Shown: piece by piece, positions 54,622-63,619 of the stretch | Layout: each line of letters begins with the position of its first letter | How positions within the stretch are numbered: the first letter of the stretch is position 1 | Source of the DNA: JAVJRN01 sp047635055 | Lineage (GTDB): Bacteria > Bacteroidota > Bacteroidia > Cytophagales > Cyclobacteriaceae | Length of the DNA: 64,000 nt | Assembly: GCA_047635055.1 (NCBI GenBank) | Contig: JBLIIJ010000001.1 | Location: 1 to 64,000, forward strand | Direction of reading: 5' to 3' | The notes under the pieces: generated by a model | Told to the model about the DNA's origin: nothing | The model's input: only the letters and a program-made list of their open reading frames with translations | Databases searched by the model: none | Position numbers and translations under genes: made by a program

Positions 54622-57600
54622 ATGAGAGGAGACATATTTAAAAGAATTTGGTCCATTATTTTGATCCTATGTTCGATTCAATTGGTAGCTCAGGATGAGA
54701 TTAGATTTAGAAAAATAGCCAAAGAAGATGGGATTTCTAATAATTCCATCTTCGCTATAACACAGGATAACAAAGGATTTTTATGGTTCGGTACCCGAAT
54801 TGGTTTGAATCGATATGATGGTTATCGTATCAAAAAATATTTTCATAACGATAGTGTATCATCAAGTTTGGTTTCGAACGATATCAGATCGTTATTCTAT
54901 GATGATTCGACAAAAAGTATTTGGGTTGGAACCCATAATGGGCTGAGTAATTTTTTTCCAGTCGAGAATAGATTTGTTAATTACTTTAAAGAAGGTAATG
55001 TTAGTATTTTTAGTATCATTAGAACGAGCAAAGGTCGTTTATTGATAGCTTCGGATAAGGGGCTTTTTATGCATGACGGAGATACTACATTCACTAAACT
55101 TCAAATTCCGATTAATGAAAATCCGAGTACAGCGACCTTATTTGAAGATAAAAGTCATCTGATCTGGCTTTCACTAAATGATGAGCTATTTATTGCGAAA
55201 AATAGTAATGAGTTCTCAAGCACTGCGGCGAAAGAAGTATACCCAGAACTTACCGTTCTTGATGGGCTTCAGATTAATACGATATTTGAAGATTTAGAAG
55301 GAATTTTTTGGTTTGGATCAGAGTATGATGGAATTTTTAAATGGAGCAGAAAGAATCAGACGATAGTTAATTATCGGAATGATCCTGATGACCCTCAATC
55401 ATTAAGTAGTAATGGTGTTAGGACTATAAGTCAAGATATAAAAAATCGTATTTGGATTGGAACATCAATAGGAATCAATATTTATCAGCGTGAAACTGAT
55501 GGTTTTAGGCGCATCATCAACGAAGGCTCAAACCCAGGTGGGCTCAGTAATAATTCCATTAAATCGATTCATATGGATGATAAAGGAGGTATATGGGTAG
55601 GTACTTATTACAGGGGTATTAATTATACCGACAAATCATTTGGTAGATTCAACATTTCTTACCTCTATTCTGGAGCATCTAGTGATGATAGAAATATTGT
55701 TAGTGCCATTTCCTCGGATCGGGAAGGAAACATATTGGTAGGTACAGAAGGAAAAGGAATTGGGATATGGAATAGTTTAAACTCAAAATTCAATTTTCTT
55801 GATTTGGGAGAAGAACTAAGGAATGCCAACGTAAAAAAAATTTATCCCTACGGAGAATCTATTTGGATTGGAACATATAGACAAGGGCTGATTCAATTGG
55901 ATAAGAATTATCAACTCATGAAGAGTTTCGTTCATGACCTTGAGGTAAAAAGCTCAATTTCTAGCAATAATGTTTATGACATCTTAGAAAGCGGTGAGTA
56001 TTTATGGTTAGCAACTTATGGAGGTGGACTGGTGAAGATGGATTTACGGTCCAAAACATTTGAATCTTTCGTTGAAGATCCTTCCAATAAGAATTCTATT
56101 TTGACAAATCAAGTCAAAATAGTTAAAAAGGGCATTAATGGTGATCTATATGTGGGGACTTCAAAAGGAGTGAGTAAGCTGAAATCCGATTTGGGAAAAG
56201 GTCACTTTGAAACTTTACTGGAAGACGTAGACGTCTACTGCATTGAATCCTATAAGACAAATGTCCTTTGGGTTGGTACCTTGTATCAAGGACTTTACAA
56301 AATTGATCAAGCGAACGACACAATTGTCAATTACTCCATAAAGGAAGGACTCAAGGGAAGTACTGTTTATGTTATTCTTCCAGATGGGGATGACCTTTGG
56401 CTGAGTACCAATACTGGGATAGTTAAGTTCAATACGGTCACAGAACAATTTTTCAATTATGGCTTTGATTTAGAGTTAAGGAGGGTGGAGTTTAGTCGTA
56501 ATGTGGGACATATTCAAAGGAAAGACTTATTTTTCATGGGAAGTACGTCTGGTCTAGTTTTCTTCGAACCCTCAGAAATAGTTGTGAATGAATACCTTCC
56601 TCCACTTGTCATTAGCGATCTGCGTACACTTGGTGGTGGCGAAGATGAGGGAATACTTAATACGAATCTATACTCCGATGACAAGAAGCCCATTATTCTC
56701 GATTATGCAAATTCCAATTTGCAAATTGAATTTGCATCTCTTGATTATACGGGTCCAGTAAATAATAAATACGCCTATCGCATGAAAGGAATTGATGCTG
56801 ATTGGATTTATTCCGTCGGTCAACCTGAGGCTATTTATACTTTTCAAAAAGAGGGGGATTATATCTTCGAGTTTAAAGGGTCAAATAGTGATGGTGTCTG
56901 GAATCCAGATATATCAAGTCTCTCTATTACTGTCAGGCCTCCTTGGTTCAGGAGCTGGTGGGCAAATACACTTTATTTGTTATTTTTTGTGGGGATCTCA
57001 TACCTTCTGTTTTGGTTATCAAAACTTAGAAATACTTACCAGCTAGAGCACATAGCCAAGGAAGAACAGGCGAAAGTGCATGAATTGAAGATGCGGTTTT
57101 TCACTAATATCACCCACGAGCTGCGTACCCCTTTGACATTGATGTTAGGGCCATTACAAGATCTTGTAAATCATGATGACGTGTCAGGGAAGATACGAAC
57201 CAAGCTTGAAGGTATATTAAAGAACGTTCAACGACTTTCAAGTCTAGCAACTCAGTTACTTGACTTTAGAAAACTCGAAACGGATCACATGAAGTTGAAA
57301 GTGTCGCAGGGAGATATTGTGGATTTCCTCAAAGAAATCTTCTTCTCCTTTACTGAAGAGATAGAGAAGAGACATATTGAATGCATATTCAACACCGAAG
57401 ATTTGAAGAAAACCCTTTGGTATGATACAGAAAAGATGGAAAAGGTATTCTTTAACATTCTCTCCAATGCCATAAAGTTTACGCCTGACTTTGGGCAAAT
57501 TAAGCTGGATGTAAGTGACCATTCTGATAAAATTGTGGTCAAAATATTCGATAATGGACCAGGGATTGATGTTGCTATGAGGGATCAGATCTTTGAGCGC

Positions 57601-58626
57601 TTTTACGAAAGAGGGTCGACCAACTACTCAAACCAAGGCTTTGGAATAGGCCTGCATCTTTCCAAACAAATGGTAGAACTCCATCATGGTCATATTTATG
57701 TGGAAGAGATGGAGACTGCCGGGACCACCTTTGTAGTGGAATTACTGAAAGGATCTGCGCATTTTAATCCTGAGGAGATAAATGCATTTATGGGTGATGC
57801 TTCGGAGGTGAACGCCAACGCAGTAAAGGAGAAAAACAAGGAAGAAACGGACGTCCAAGCGGAAAGTAAACTTAAGATTCTAATCGTAGAAGATGATGAA
57901 GAAGTGCGACAATATGTCAAATCATTGTTTGATTTAGACTATAAAGTCTTTGAGGCAAGTAATGGACTTCAGGGATTGGAAATGGCGAGCAAGCACTTGC
58001 CTGATTTAATAATAAGTGATGTCATGATGCCGAAAATGGATGGGATTACGATGTGCGCTAAAATAAAAATGACTTTAGAAACCAGTCATATACCTGTCGT
58101 TCTACTGACTGCAAGAACAGCCACAGCATATAGAATCGGAGGTTTGGAGACTGGCGCAGATGATTATTTGGTTAAACCATTCAACTCCTCAGAGCTTATC
58201 CTGAAAGTAAAAAATATATTTTCTGCCAGAACAGCCTACCTAGAGAAGCTCTCCAGAACCCATAATTTTGACCCAAAGAAGATTGCCGTTACTACCATGG
58301 ATGAGAAATTTTTAATTGATCTCATGGATCTCACGGAGGCTAATATTGAAAACAGCAACCTTACGATTGAGCGAATAGCCGATGAACTACACGTGAGCCG
58401 AGCATTATTGTTCACTAAAATCAAATCGTTAACGGGGCATACGCCAAAGGGGTTTATTAAGGAAATAAGAATTAAGAGAGCGGTACAACTTCTAAAAGAT
58501 TCTGATTATACAATTTCGCAGATTGCTCATAAAATAGGGTTTCAGGATTACAGATATTTTACAAAAGTTTTCAAGAATAAATACCTAATGTCACCCAAGG
58601 AATTCCAAAAAGACCAAAAAAAGTAG
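54622..58626 (+). CDS. Hybrid two-component system sensor/regulator (HTCS)
   Basis: The 1334-residue protein carries a whole signalling pathway. After a signal segment (SIILILCSIQLVAQ) come many Reg_prop propeller repeats (about 28-665; GFLWFGT, SIWVGT, GIWVGTY) and a Y_Y_Y domain (about 705-765). One membrane helix (about 779-799), a HisKA domain with His832 (FFTNITHELRTP) and an HATPase (SNAIKFTPDFG, DNGPGID) follow. A receiver domain has acidic pocket Glu1090-Asp1091-Asp1092 and phospho-acceptor Asp1133 (IISDVMMPKMDG), and an AraC-type helix-turn-helix domain ends the protein (about 1230-1334; HVSRALLFTKIKSLTGHTPKGF). HTCS proteins sense oligosaccharides in the periplasm and activate their PUL. 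Its likely binding site is the repeated operator described here. Confidence 0.96.
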   Translation: MRGDIFKRIWSIILILCSIQLVAQDEIRFRKIAKEDGISNNSIFAITQDNKGFLWFGTRIGLNRYDGYRIKKYFHNDSVSSSLVSNDIRSLFYDDSTKSIWVGTHNGLSNFFPVENRFVNYFKEGNVSIFSIIRTSKGRLLIASDKGLFMHDGDTTFTKLQIPINENPSTATLFEDKSHLIWLSLNDELFIAKNSNEFSSTAAKEVYPELTVLDGLQINTIFEDLEGIFWFGSEYDGIFKWSRKNQTIVNYRNDPDDPQSLSSNGVRTISQDIKNRIWIGTSIGINIYQRETDGFRRIINEGSNPGGLSNNSIKSIHMDDKGGIWVGTYYRGINYTDKSFGRFNISYLYSGASSDDRNIVSAISSDREGNILVGTEGKGIGIWNSLNSKFNFLDLGEELRNANVKKIYPYGESIWIGTYRQGLIQLDKNYQLMKSFVHDLEVKSSISSNNVYDILESGEYLWLATYGGGLVKMDLRSKTFESFVEDPSNKNSILTNQVKIVKKGINGDLYVGTSKGVSKLKSDLGKGHFETLLEDVDVYCIESYKTNVLWVGTLYQGLYKIDQANDTIVNYSIKEGLKGSTVYVILPDGDDLWLSTNTGIVKFNTVTEQFFNYGFDLELRRVEFSRNVGHIQRKDLFFMGSTSGLVFFEPSEIVVNEYLPPLVISDLRTLGGGEDEGILNTNLYSDDKKPIILDYANSNLQIEFASLDYTGPVNNKYAYRMKGIDADWIYSVGQPEAIYTFQKEGDYIFEFKGSNSDGVWNPDISSLSITVRPPWFRSWWANTLYLLFFVGISYLLFWLSKLRNTYQLEHIAKEEQAKVHELKMRFFTNITHELRTPLTLMLGPLQDLVNHDDVSGKIRTKLEGILKNVQRLSSLATQLLDFRKLETDHMKLKVSQGDIVDFLKEIFFSFTEEIEKRHIECIFNTEDLKKTLWYDTEKMEKVFFNILSNAIKFTPDFGQIKLDVSDHSDKIVVKIFDNGPGIDVAMRDQIFERFYERGSTNYSNQGFGIGLHLSKQMVELHHGHIYVEEMETAGTTFVVELLKGSAHFNPEEINAFMGDASEVNANAVKEKNKEETDVQAESKLKILIVEDDEEVRQYVKSLFDLDYKVFEASNGLQGLEMASKHLPDLIISDVMMPKMDGITMCAKIKMTLETSHIPVVLLTARTATAYRIGGLETGADDYLVKPFNSSELILKVKNIFSARTAYLEKLSRTHNFDPKKIAVTTMDEKFLIDLMDLTEANIENSNLTIERIADELHVSRALLFTKIKSLTGHTPKGFIKEIRIKRAVQLLKDSDYTISQIAHKIGFQDYRYFTKVFKNKYLMSPKEFQKDQKK

Positions 58627-58702
58627 CTTCTGATTAAAGCATCCTCAATACTTGTCGTCTTTCACGCTTCATTTATACAATAATTATAATCTACTATTCT
58701 TT

Positions 58703-58761
58703 TTTTAGACTTTTATCTACACTCTTTTAGACTTTTAGAGCCGCATGAATGGGTTTATTTG
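58703..58761 (+). promoter_or_regulatory. Operator/promoter copy F (TonB-dependent receptor)
   Basis: The clearest direct repeat of the set: TTTTAGACTTTTA occurs exactly twice, at 58703-58715 and 58725-58737, 22 bases apart. TTTATTTG (58754-58761) sits at the -7 position, 25 bases after the second AGACTTTT begins. It directly precedes the receptor gene and shows that translation cannot start at ATG 58745. Confidence 0.75.
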
Positions 58762-58813
58762 TATCATGCTAATTGCAGCGAAAAACATTAAAATCAGCAA
58801 TAACATCCTATCA

Positions 58814-61741
58814 ATGAAATTAGAAATCAAATTTAAGTCAGCAGTGGTCAGGTTTGTTTTAAGTGGGGTATTTGCGTTTATAGCAGCATCGTCTTACGGA
58901 CAATCGGGATTTGTTAGTGGTAAAGTATTAAGCGCTTCAGAAGAAGAGTCTTTACCGGGTACCGCTGTAAGACTGGTTGGTTCCGTATCTCAAGGAGGAG
59001 TAACAGATATTAACGGGGACTTTCAAATTTCAAACGTGTCCATCGGAAAACAGCAGTTTGAAGTTTCTTATATGGGTTTTAAATCACAAATAATCTCTCT
59101 GGAAATAAAAAAGGGTAATAATACGCTAGGCAAAATTTTGATGGAAGATGATATCAGCACCATTGCTGAGCTAGTCATTACAGGTCAAGCCTATGGACAA
59201 CAAGTTGCAATCAATGAGCAACTGGCCTCTGACGCTATTGTCAACGTAGTATCTGCGGATAAAATCCAAGAACTTCCAGATGTGAATGCTGCGGAGGCAA
59301 TTGCTCGATTACCTGGTGTAGCGATAAATAGAAGTGGAGGGGAGGGACAGAAAGTCGTTATTAGAGGACTTGAACCAAAATTTGCTGCAATAACGCTTAA
59401 TGGTGTTCGCCTGCCATCCAACTCATCAGATGATCGATCTGTAGATTTATCTCTTATTTCTCCCGAATTGCTTAGTGGTATTGAAGTTTTTAAATCACCA
59501 CTGCCTAATATGGATGCTGAGTCAACTGCGGGAACGGTAAATCTTAAAATTGCCAAAGCACCAAGCGGCCTGAGATTGCTAGCAAAAGGTCTTGGTGGAT
59601 ACAATCAGCTCAATGATGATCCTAAGGATTATAAGGGATTGATACAAATGAGTAATAGGGTACTTGATGACAAGCTGGGTGTGGTCGTTCAAACTTCTAT
59701 CGAAAGATTTAATAGAAGTGGGGATGTACTACAATATGATTGGTTGAGAGATGGGGAGAACTCAGAAACAGGATTGGCTGAAAACATCATTGGTACTCGC
59801 TTCAATTTAATCGATAATCAAGAAATCAGGAGACGAGTGAACGCTAGTTTGAACCTAGATTATGATCTTGGCAAGGGTAATACGATATCTCTTTTCGGAC
59901 TGTATAGTACGACGAGTAGAGACCGTGTACAATCACAGATTGAATTGGATGTTAATGGTAATGGGATCAGCTTCCGAGGGCAAGAAATCGAAAACAGCAT
60001 CGACCTTGGTAATCTATCACTTTCAGGTTTACATCCGGTCGGTAAAATGCTCATGGACTGGACCCTGTCTAGGTCTGTTTCTGAAGGAGCAACACCCTAT
60101 AACTTTAATATGGAATTCGAAAATGAATCAGATGCATTATTCGATGGAACAATCACAGAAGATGATCACCCAAGGACCTATTTAGGTGCAGCAAATCTTA
60201 CTACAGATAAAACGAATTTAAGGAGGAATACGTTTTCGCAATCATTAACAGCCGAGGCTTCAAATACAGCGTTGGTCAATTTCGAATTACCTATCAATAT
60301 ATCTAGTAACATTGGAGCAAAGTTAAAATTTGGAGCAAAGTACTTTGGTCTTGATCGGGACAGGGATTGGTCTAGTCTTGCGGAGCATTTCTATTACATC
60401 GGTGGTGATGTGGTAGACTTAGCTCAGGAATCTTATGGAGAGAATTTGACATTATCTCCTGATGGCGCAAGGATTAGAATGTCTAATTTTTTAGATGAAG
60501 GATTTACACCTGAAGTGATACTCGAAGATGGGTCTTCATTCATCATTCCCAAAGCTCCAGATCCAGATCTGATGAGATCTTGGTATGAGAGTCAAAAAGG
60601 AAACTTGTTTACTAATAATATTGATAAGCCCGCTGAAAAGTATAACCTGACAGAAAATGTATTTGCGTTTTATACAATGCTCAAATTAAATCTTGGAGAA
60701 AAACTAACGGTCATTCCAGGTTTCCGATATGAGTATTCCGATAACAATTACTCAGCCTTAGTTGCCCCAGACGAAAGTAATGGCCGCTATGGTAGTTTGC
60801 AGACACTACGCGATACATCATCGGTGGTGAATTATGGTAATTTCTTTCCTCACCTCCACATTAAATATCAAGTGACCGATTGGATGGAAGTGAGGGCTTC
60901 TTATGCGTCTACTATTGCTAGGCCAGATTTTACTCGTGTCATACCTAGAGTAGAGATCAATCAGGCTTCAACCAGGATTTCTGCGGGTAACGCTGGCCTT
61001 CAACCAACCCTATCATCTAATTATGATTTGTCATTTGCGTTTTTTAAGCAAGGTTGGGGTTTGTTTACATTTGGTGGGTTTTACAAAGACATTGAGAATT
61101 TATTTACTGGGCAATCTCTTCAAATAGCCAATGCAGACCAGGCTGAAGCTCTTGGCTTTCCTGGCTTTAGCGGTTATTTACTCTCCACTCAAGTGAATTT
61201 TGACAAGACAAAAGTCTACGGTTTTGAAATTGATCTACAGACCAACCTAGCCACTTTGCCAGCACCATTCAACGGAATCGTGATCAATGTTAACTATGCA
61301 CGGTTGTATTCTGAGACCCAAGTGCCTTTCCTTACTTCTGAGACAGTTCTTCAAGGCTTTCCTCCAATACCTGTGACTACTTTTAGTCAGAATATAAGAG
61401 AAGAGCCAATGCCCTCTCAAACGCCAACCGTATTTAGGGCATCCTTAGGGTACGACTTCAAAGGTTTTTCTTTCAGAGTGTCTTCTTCCTATCAAGGAAC
61501 GAAAGTGAGGGGTTATTCTGCCAGTCAAGATTTTGACCGGTTCGATCTGGAGTTCTGGCGTGTAGATGCTGTGATAAAGCAGAGGATCGGCGAAAACTGG
61601 AGCGCCTTCATCAATCTAAATAATTTATCCAATCAGCAAGACATCATCACCAGATCTGTGAGAGACAGAACCTATGATGACGAGATTCAAACTTATGGAA
61701 TTACAGGACAAGTAGGCGTTCAATTTAAAATGAGGAAATAA
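58814..61741 (+). CDS. TonB-dependent outer-membrane receptor, not SusC-type
   Basis: ATG 58814 starts a signal peptide (VRFVLSGVFAFIAASSYGQ). Upstream ATGs are excluded by the promoter. The 975 residues contain a carboxypeptidase-regulatory-like domain (FVSGKVLSASEEESLPGTAV), a plug (EAIARLPGVAINRSGGEGQK, VVIRGLEPKFAAITLNG) and a barrel ending in a typical aromatic-rich strand (GQVGVQFKMRK). It lacks the STN domain and SusC signature blocks, and no SusD gene follows. It resembles the TonB receptor class for oligosaccharide uptake in marine bacteria. It is co-transcribed with the T9SS beta-helix gene. Confidence 0.9.
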   Translation: MKLEIKFKSAVVRFVLSGVFAFIAASSYGQSGFVSGKVLSASEEESLPGTAVRLVGSVSQGGVTDINGDFQISNVSIGKQQFEVSYMGFKSQIISLEIKKGNNTLGKILMEDDISTIAELVITGQAYGQQVAINEQLASDAIVNVVSADKIQELPDVNAAEAIARLPGVAINRSGGEGQKVVIRGLEPKFAAITLNGVRLPSNSSDDRSVDLSLISPELLSGIEVFKSPLPNMDAESTAGTVNLKIAKAPSGLRLLAKGLGGYNQLNDDPKDYKGLIQMSNRVLDDKLGVVVQTSIERFNRSGDVLQYDWLRDGENSETGLAENIIGTRFNLIDNQEIRRRVNASLNLDYDLGKGNTISLFGLYSTTSRDRVQSQIELDVNGNGISFRGQEIENSIDLGNLSLSGLHPVGKMLMDWTLSRSVSEGATPYNFNMEFENESDALFDGTITEDDHPRTYLGAANLTTDKTNLRRNTFSQSLTAEASNTALVNFELPINISSNIGAKLKFGAKYFGLDRDRDWSSLAEHFYYIGGDVVDLAQESYGENLTLSPDGARIRMSNFLDEGFTPEVILEDGSSFIIPKAPDPDLMRSWYESQKGNLFTNNIDKPAEKYNLTENVFAFYTMLKLNLGEKLTVIPGFRYEYSDNNYSALVAPDESNGRYGSLQTLRDTSSVVNYGNFFPHLHIKYQVTDWMEVRASYASTIARPDFTRVIPRVEINQASTRISAGNAGLQPTLSSNYDLSFAFFKQGWGLFTFGGFYKDIENLFTGQSLQIANADQAEALGFPGFSGYLLSTQVNFDKTKVYGFEIDLQTNLATLPAPFNGIVINVNYARLYSETQVPFLTSETVLQGFPPIPVTTFSQNIREEPMPSQTPTVFRASLGYDFKGFSFRVSSSYQGTKVRGYSASQDFDRFDLEFWRVDAVIKQRIGENWSAFINLNNLSNQQDIITRSVRDRTYDDEIQTYGITGQVGVQFKMRK

Positions 61742-61773
61742 CAGATTAATCAAATTTAAAAACTGAAGTAACT

Positions 61774-63396
61774 ATGAAACAATTATTTACAACTATGATG
61801 TTAGGTGCACTGCTTTTTGGGGGTGCCGTGAATGCGCAAAGAATCGTTGATATTCCAAATCAACCTTCCGATCCTGTTGATATCGTTCCTTTTGTGGAAA
61901 ATGATACCTTGGCTGATGGGTCTCATGACCTGAATACGATCTATCAACTTGAAAATGGTGGCGTATATCTTTTTCAAAGTAGATTATCAAATCCAGGATG
62001 GCCATTAAGATTACATGCAAAGGATTTGGAAAATACAGCCTTGAAGCCTTTTATCTTAAGGTTTCCTAATGATGATGGGTCTTTCCCTGGGAACATTAGA
62101 CCTGAAGGTGATGTTGAATTGGTTAATTTATGGATGACTTGGGGAGAAGGTGCTCCTGGGGCGAACCATTCGTGGGGTATCTTCAGAGTTTCTGCAGATA
62201 GTCTGAGAATTTCAATAAAGGACTGTATCATGGAGAAAGACAGAGGAGGTATACCTCAATTAAGAGCCAATGGTACAAAGATTTTTATCGAGAACACCAT
62301 ATTTAGAAGTTTGGGTAATAGAAAAATATTACAAGGAAATGGTAGAGGGGTCGATGGTAGAAACTTCTGGATAGATTCGTTGGTGGTCAAGAATAGCGTT
62401 TTTCACAACCTACAGGATCGTGTTTTCAGGAGCCAAGGTGCAACCATTCCACATAATTATATAGAATACGATCAAAACACCATTTTCAATCAAATGGGTA
62501 GACATGGTGCATTCCAGTTTGGATTTGGTGCCAAGACAGTTAAGATTACGAATAATATCATAGAGAACCCTACTATGTTTGGAATGACTCCAGTATTTAA
62601 TGATGAGCAGTTTCAAGTGGATAATGATAATAAGTTTGTGTTTACCATTGATGGCGATCAGAATAGAGTAGACTCTATTGGTACCACCTTCACTTTTGAT
62701 AACAATAATATTTATTGGACAAAAGATGTGCTGGATTACTATGCGACTAATGATACAGTGTCTCAAATAGGGATCTTCTCTCAAGAGGTTGCTCGAAAGA
62801 TAGGTGCTGGTATTGATACAGCCTATTTCAGCGAAGTACTAGAGTTTAGCAATGTTCCAGTTCGTTTAACGCCATATTTGATTGATGCGTATGCGGATCC
62901 AGCAAGTACGGAAATGTTCGATTTAATTGTTGAGCCGAATAGTGCTGCCGATGCGTTCCCTGATGTATTTGGAGATTATGAAAATCTCTATGACTTCCAG
63001 TCTTTTGATATTGGCTACAGCACTGAGTCTGCATCCTTTACAGCGGCTACAGATGGAGGATCTATAGGTGCAAGATTTGGAAACTTTGGCTTACCAGTGG
63101 ATGACGTACTTAGTATGAACGATGGTTTAATAGAGACAATTCTTGTATATCCAAATCCAAGTCAAGGGGCTATTACTTTTAGATATCAACTTGAGAGAAT
63201 GGAGGAAGTATCCATGACACTCATTGATATTAACGGTAGAGAAATAACTGTTCTTGACTCAGGGATGAAGGCTTCCGGATCTCATGAAGTACAAGTGGAT
63301 TTGAGCAAGTATATCTCTGACTATGGTGTCTACTTTGCGACATTCAAGTCATCTAGCAAGTCACAAACGATGCGATTGGTGTATATCAATCAATAA
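61774..63396 (+). CDS. Secreted beta-helix protein with T9SS sorting domain
   Basis: A 540-residue protein with a signal peptide (MMLGALLFGGAVNAQ). A right-handed beta-helix region of chondroitinase-B/DUF4957-like style follows (about 40-420; ELVNLWMTWGEGAPGANHSW, FIENTIFRSLGNRK, SVFHNLQDRVFRS, ITNNIIENPTMFG). A C-terminal T9SS type A domain (about 455-540; VYPNPSQGAITFRY) ends the protein. It is not closely similar to the two large beta-helix enzymes. It might be a lyase or a surface glycan-binding protein that replaces SusD as partner of the receptor upstream (32 bases). I see no decisive catalytic residues. Confidence 0.75.
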   Translation: MKQLFTTMMLGALLFGGAVNAQRIVDIPNQPSDPVDIVPFVENDTLADGSHDLNTIYQLENGGVYLFQSRLSNPGWPLRLHAKDLENTALKPFILRFPNDDGSFPGNIRPEGDVELVNLWMTWGEGAPGANHSWGIFRVSADSLRISIKDCIMEKDRGGIPQLRANGTKIFIENTIFRSLGNRKILQGNGRGVDGRNFWIDSLVVKNSVFHNLQDRVFRSQGATIPHNYIEYDQNTIFNQMGRHGAFQFGFGAKTVKITNNIIENPTMFGMTPVFNDEQFQVDNDNKFVFTIDGDQNRVDSIGTTFTFDNNNIYWTKDVLDYYATNDTVSQIGIFSQEVARKIGAGIDTAYFSEVLEFSNVPVRLTPYLIDAYADPASTEMFDLIVEPNSAADAFPDVFGDYENLYDFQSFDIGYSTESASFTAATDGGSIGARFGNFGLPVDDVLSMNDGLIETILVYPNPSQGAITFRYQLERMEEVSMTLIDINGREITVLDSGMKASGSHEVQVDLSKYISDYGVYFATFKSSSKSQTMRLVYINQ

Positions 63397-63436
63397 GTAA
63401 TTAAGATAACTAAGGTGCAGGGTGGAGATCCTGTAT

Positions 63437-63463
63437 GGCGGTCTCAAGGAGGCCGCCTTTTTT
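63437..63463 (+). terminator. Intrinsic terminator after the receptor operon
   Basis: A nine-pair stem GGCGGTCTC (63437-63445) with GAGGCCGCC (63449-63457), one G-T pair and loop AAG, is followed by six T (63458-63463). It ends the receptor/beta-helix transcript. Confidence 0.9.
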
Positions 63464-63554
63464 AAATTTCTATACAGAGCTCTTCTCCGACAGGAGATGA
63501 TTTATGGGTCAAATGCTTTCACTATCACATGGAATAGACGAACCAAAATTCCAT

Positions 63555-63579
63555 TAAGAGGCAGATCTAGCCTCTTTTT
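63555..63579 (+). terminator. Second intrinsic terminator
   Basis: GAGGC (63557-63561) pairs with GCCTC (63569-63573), extended by AA/TT, with a seven-base loop and a T-run to 63579. It lies about 90 bases after the first terminator and 40 bases before the next gene. Confidence 0.7.
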
Positions 63580-63619
63580 TAATTTTGTATATAAAAACAA
63601 ATCTTGTAATTGGCTTCTC

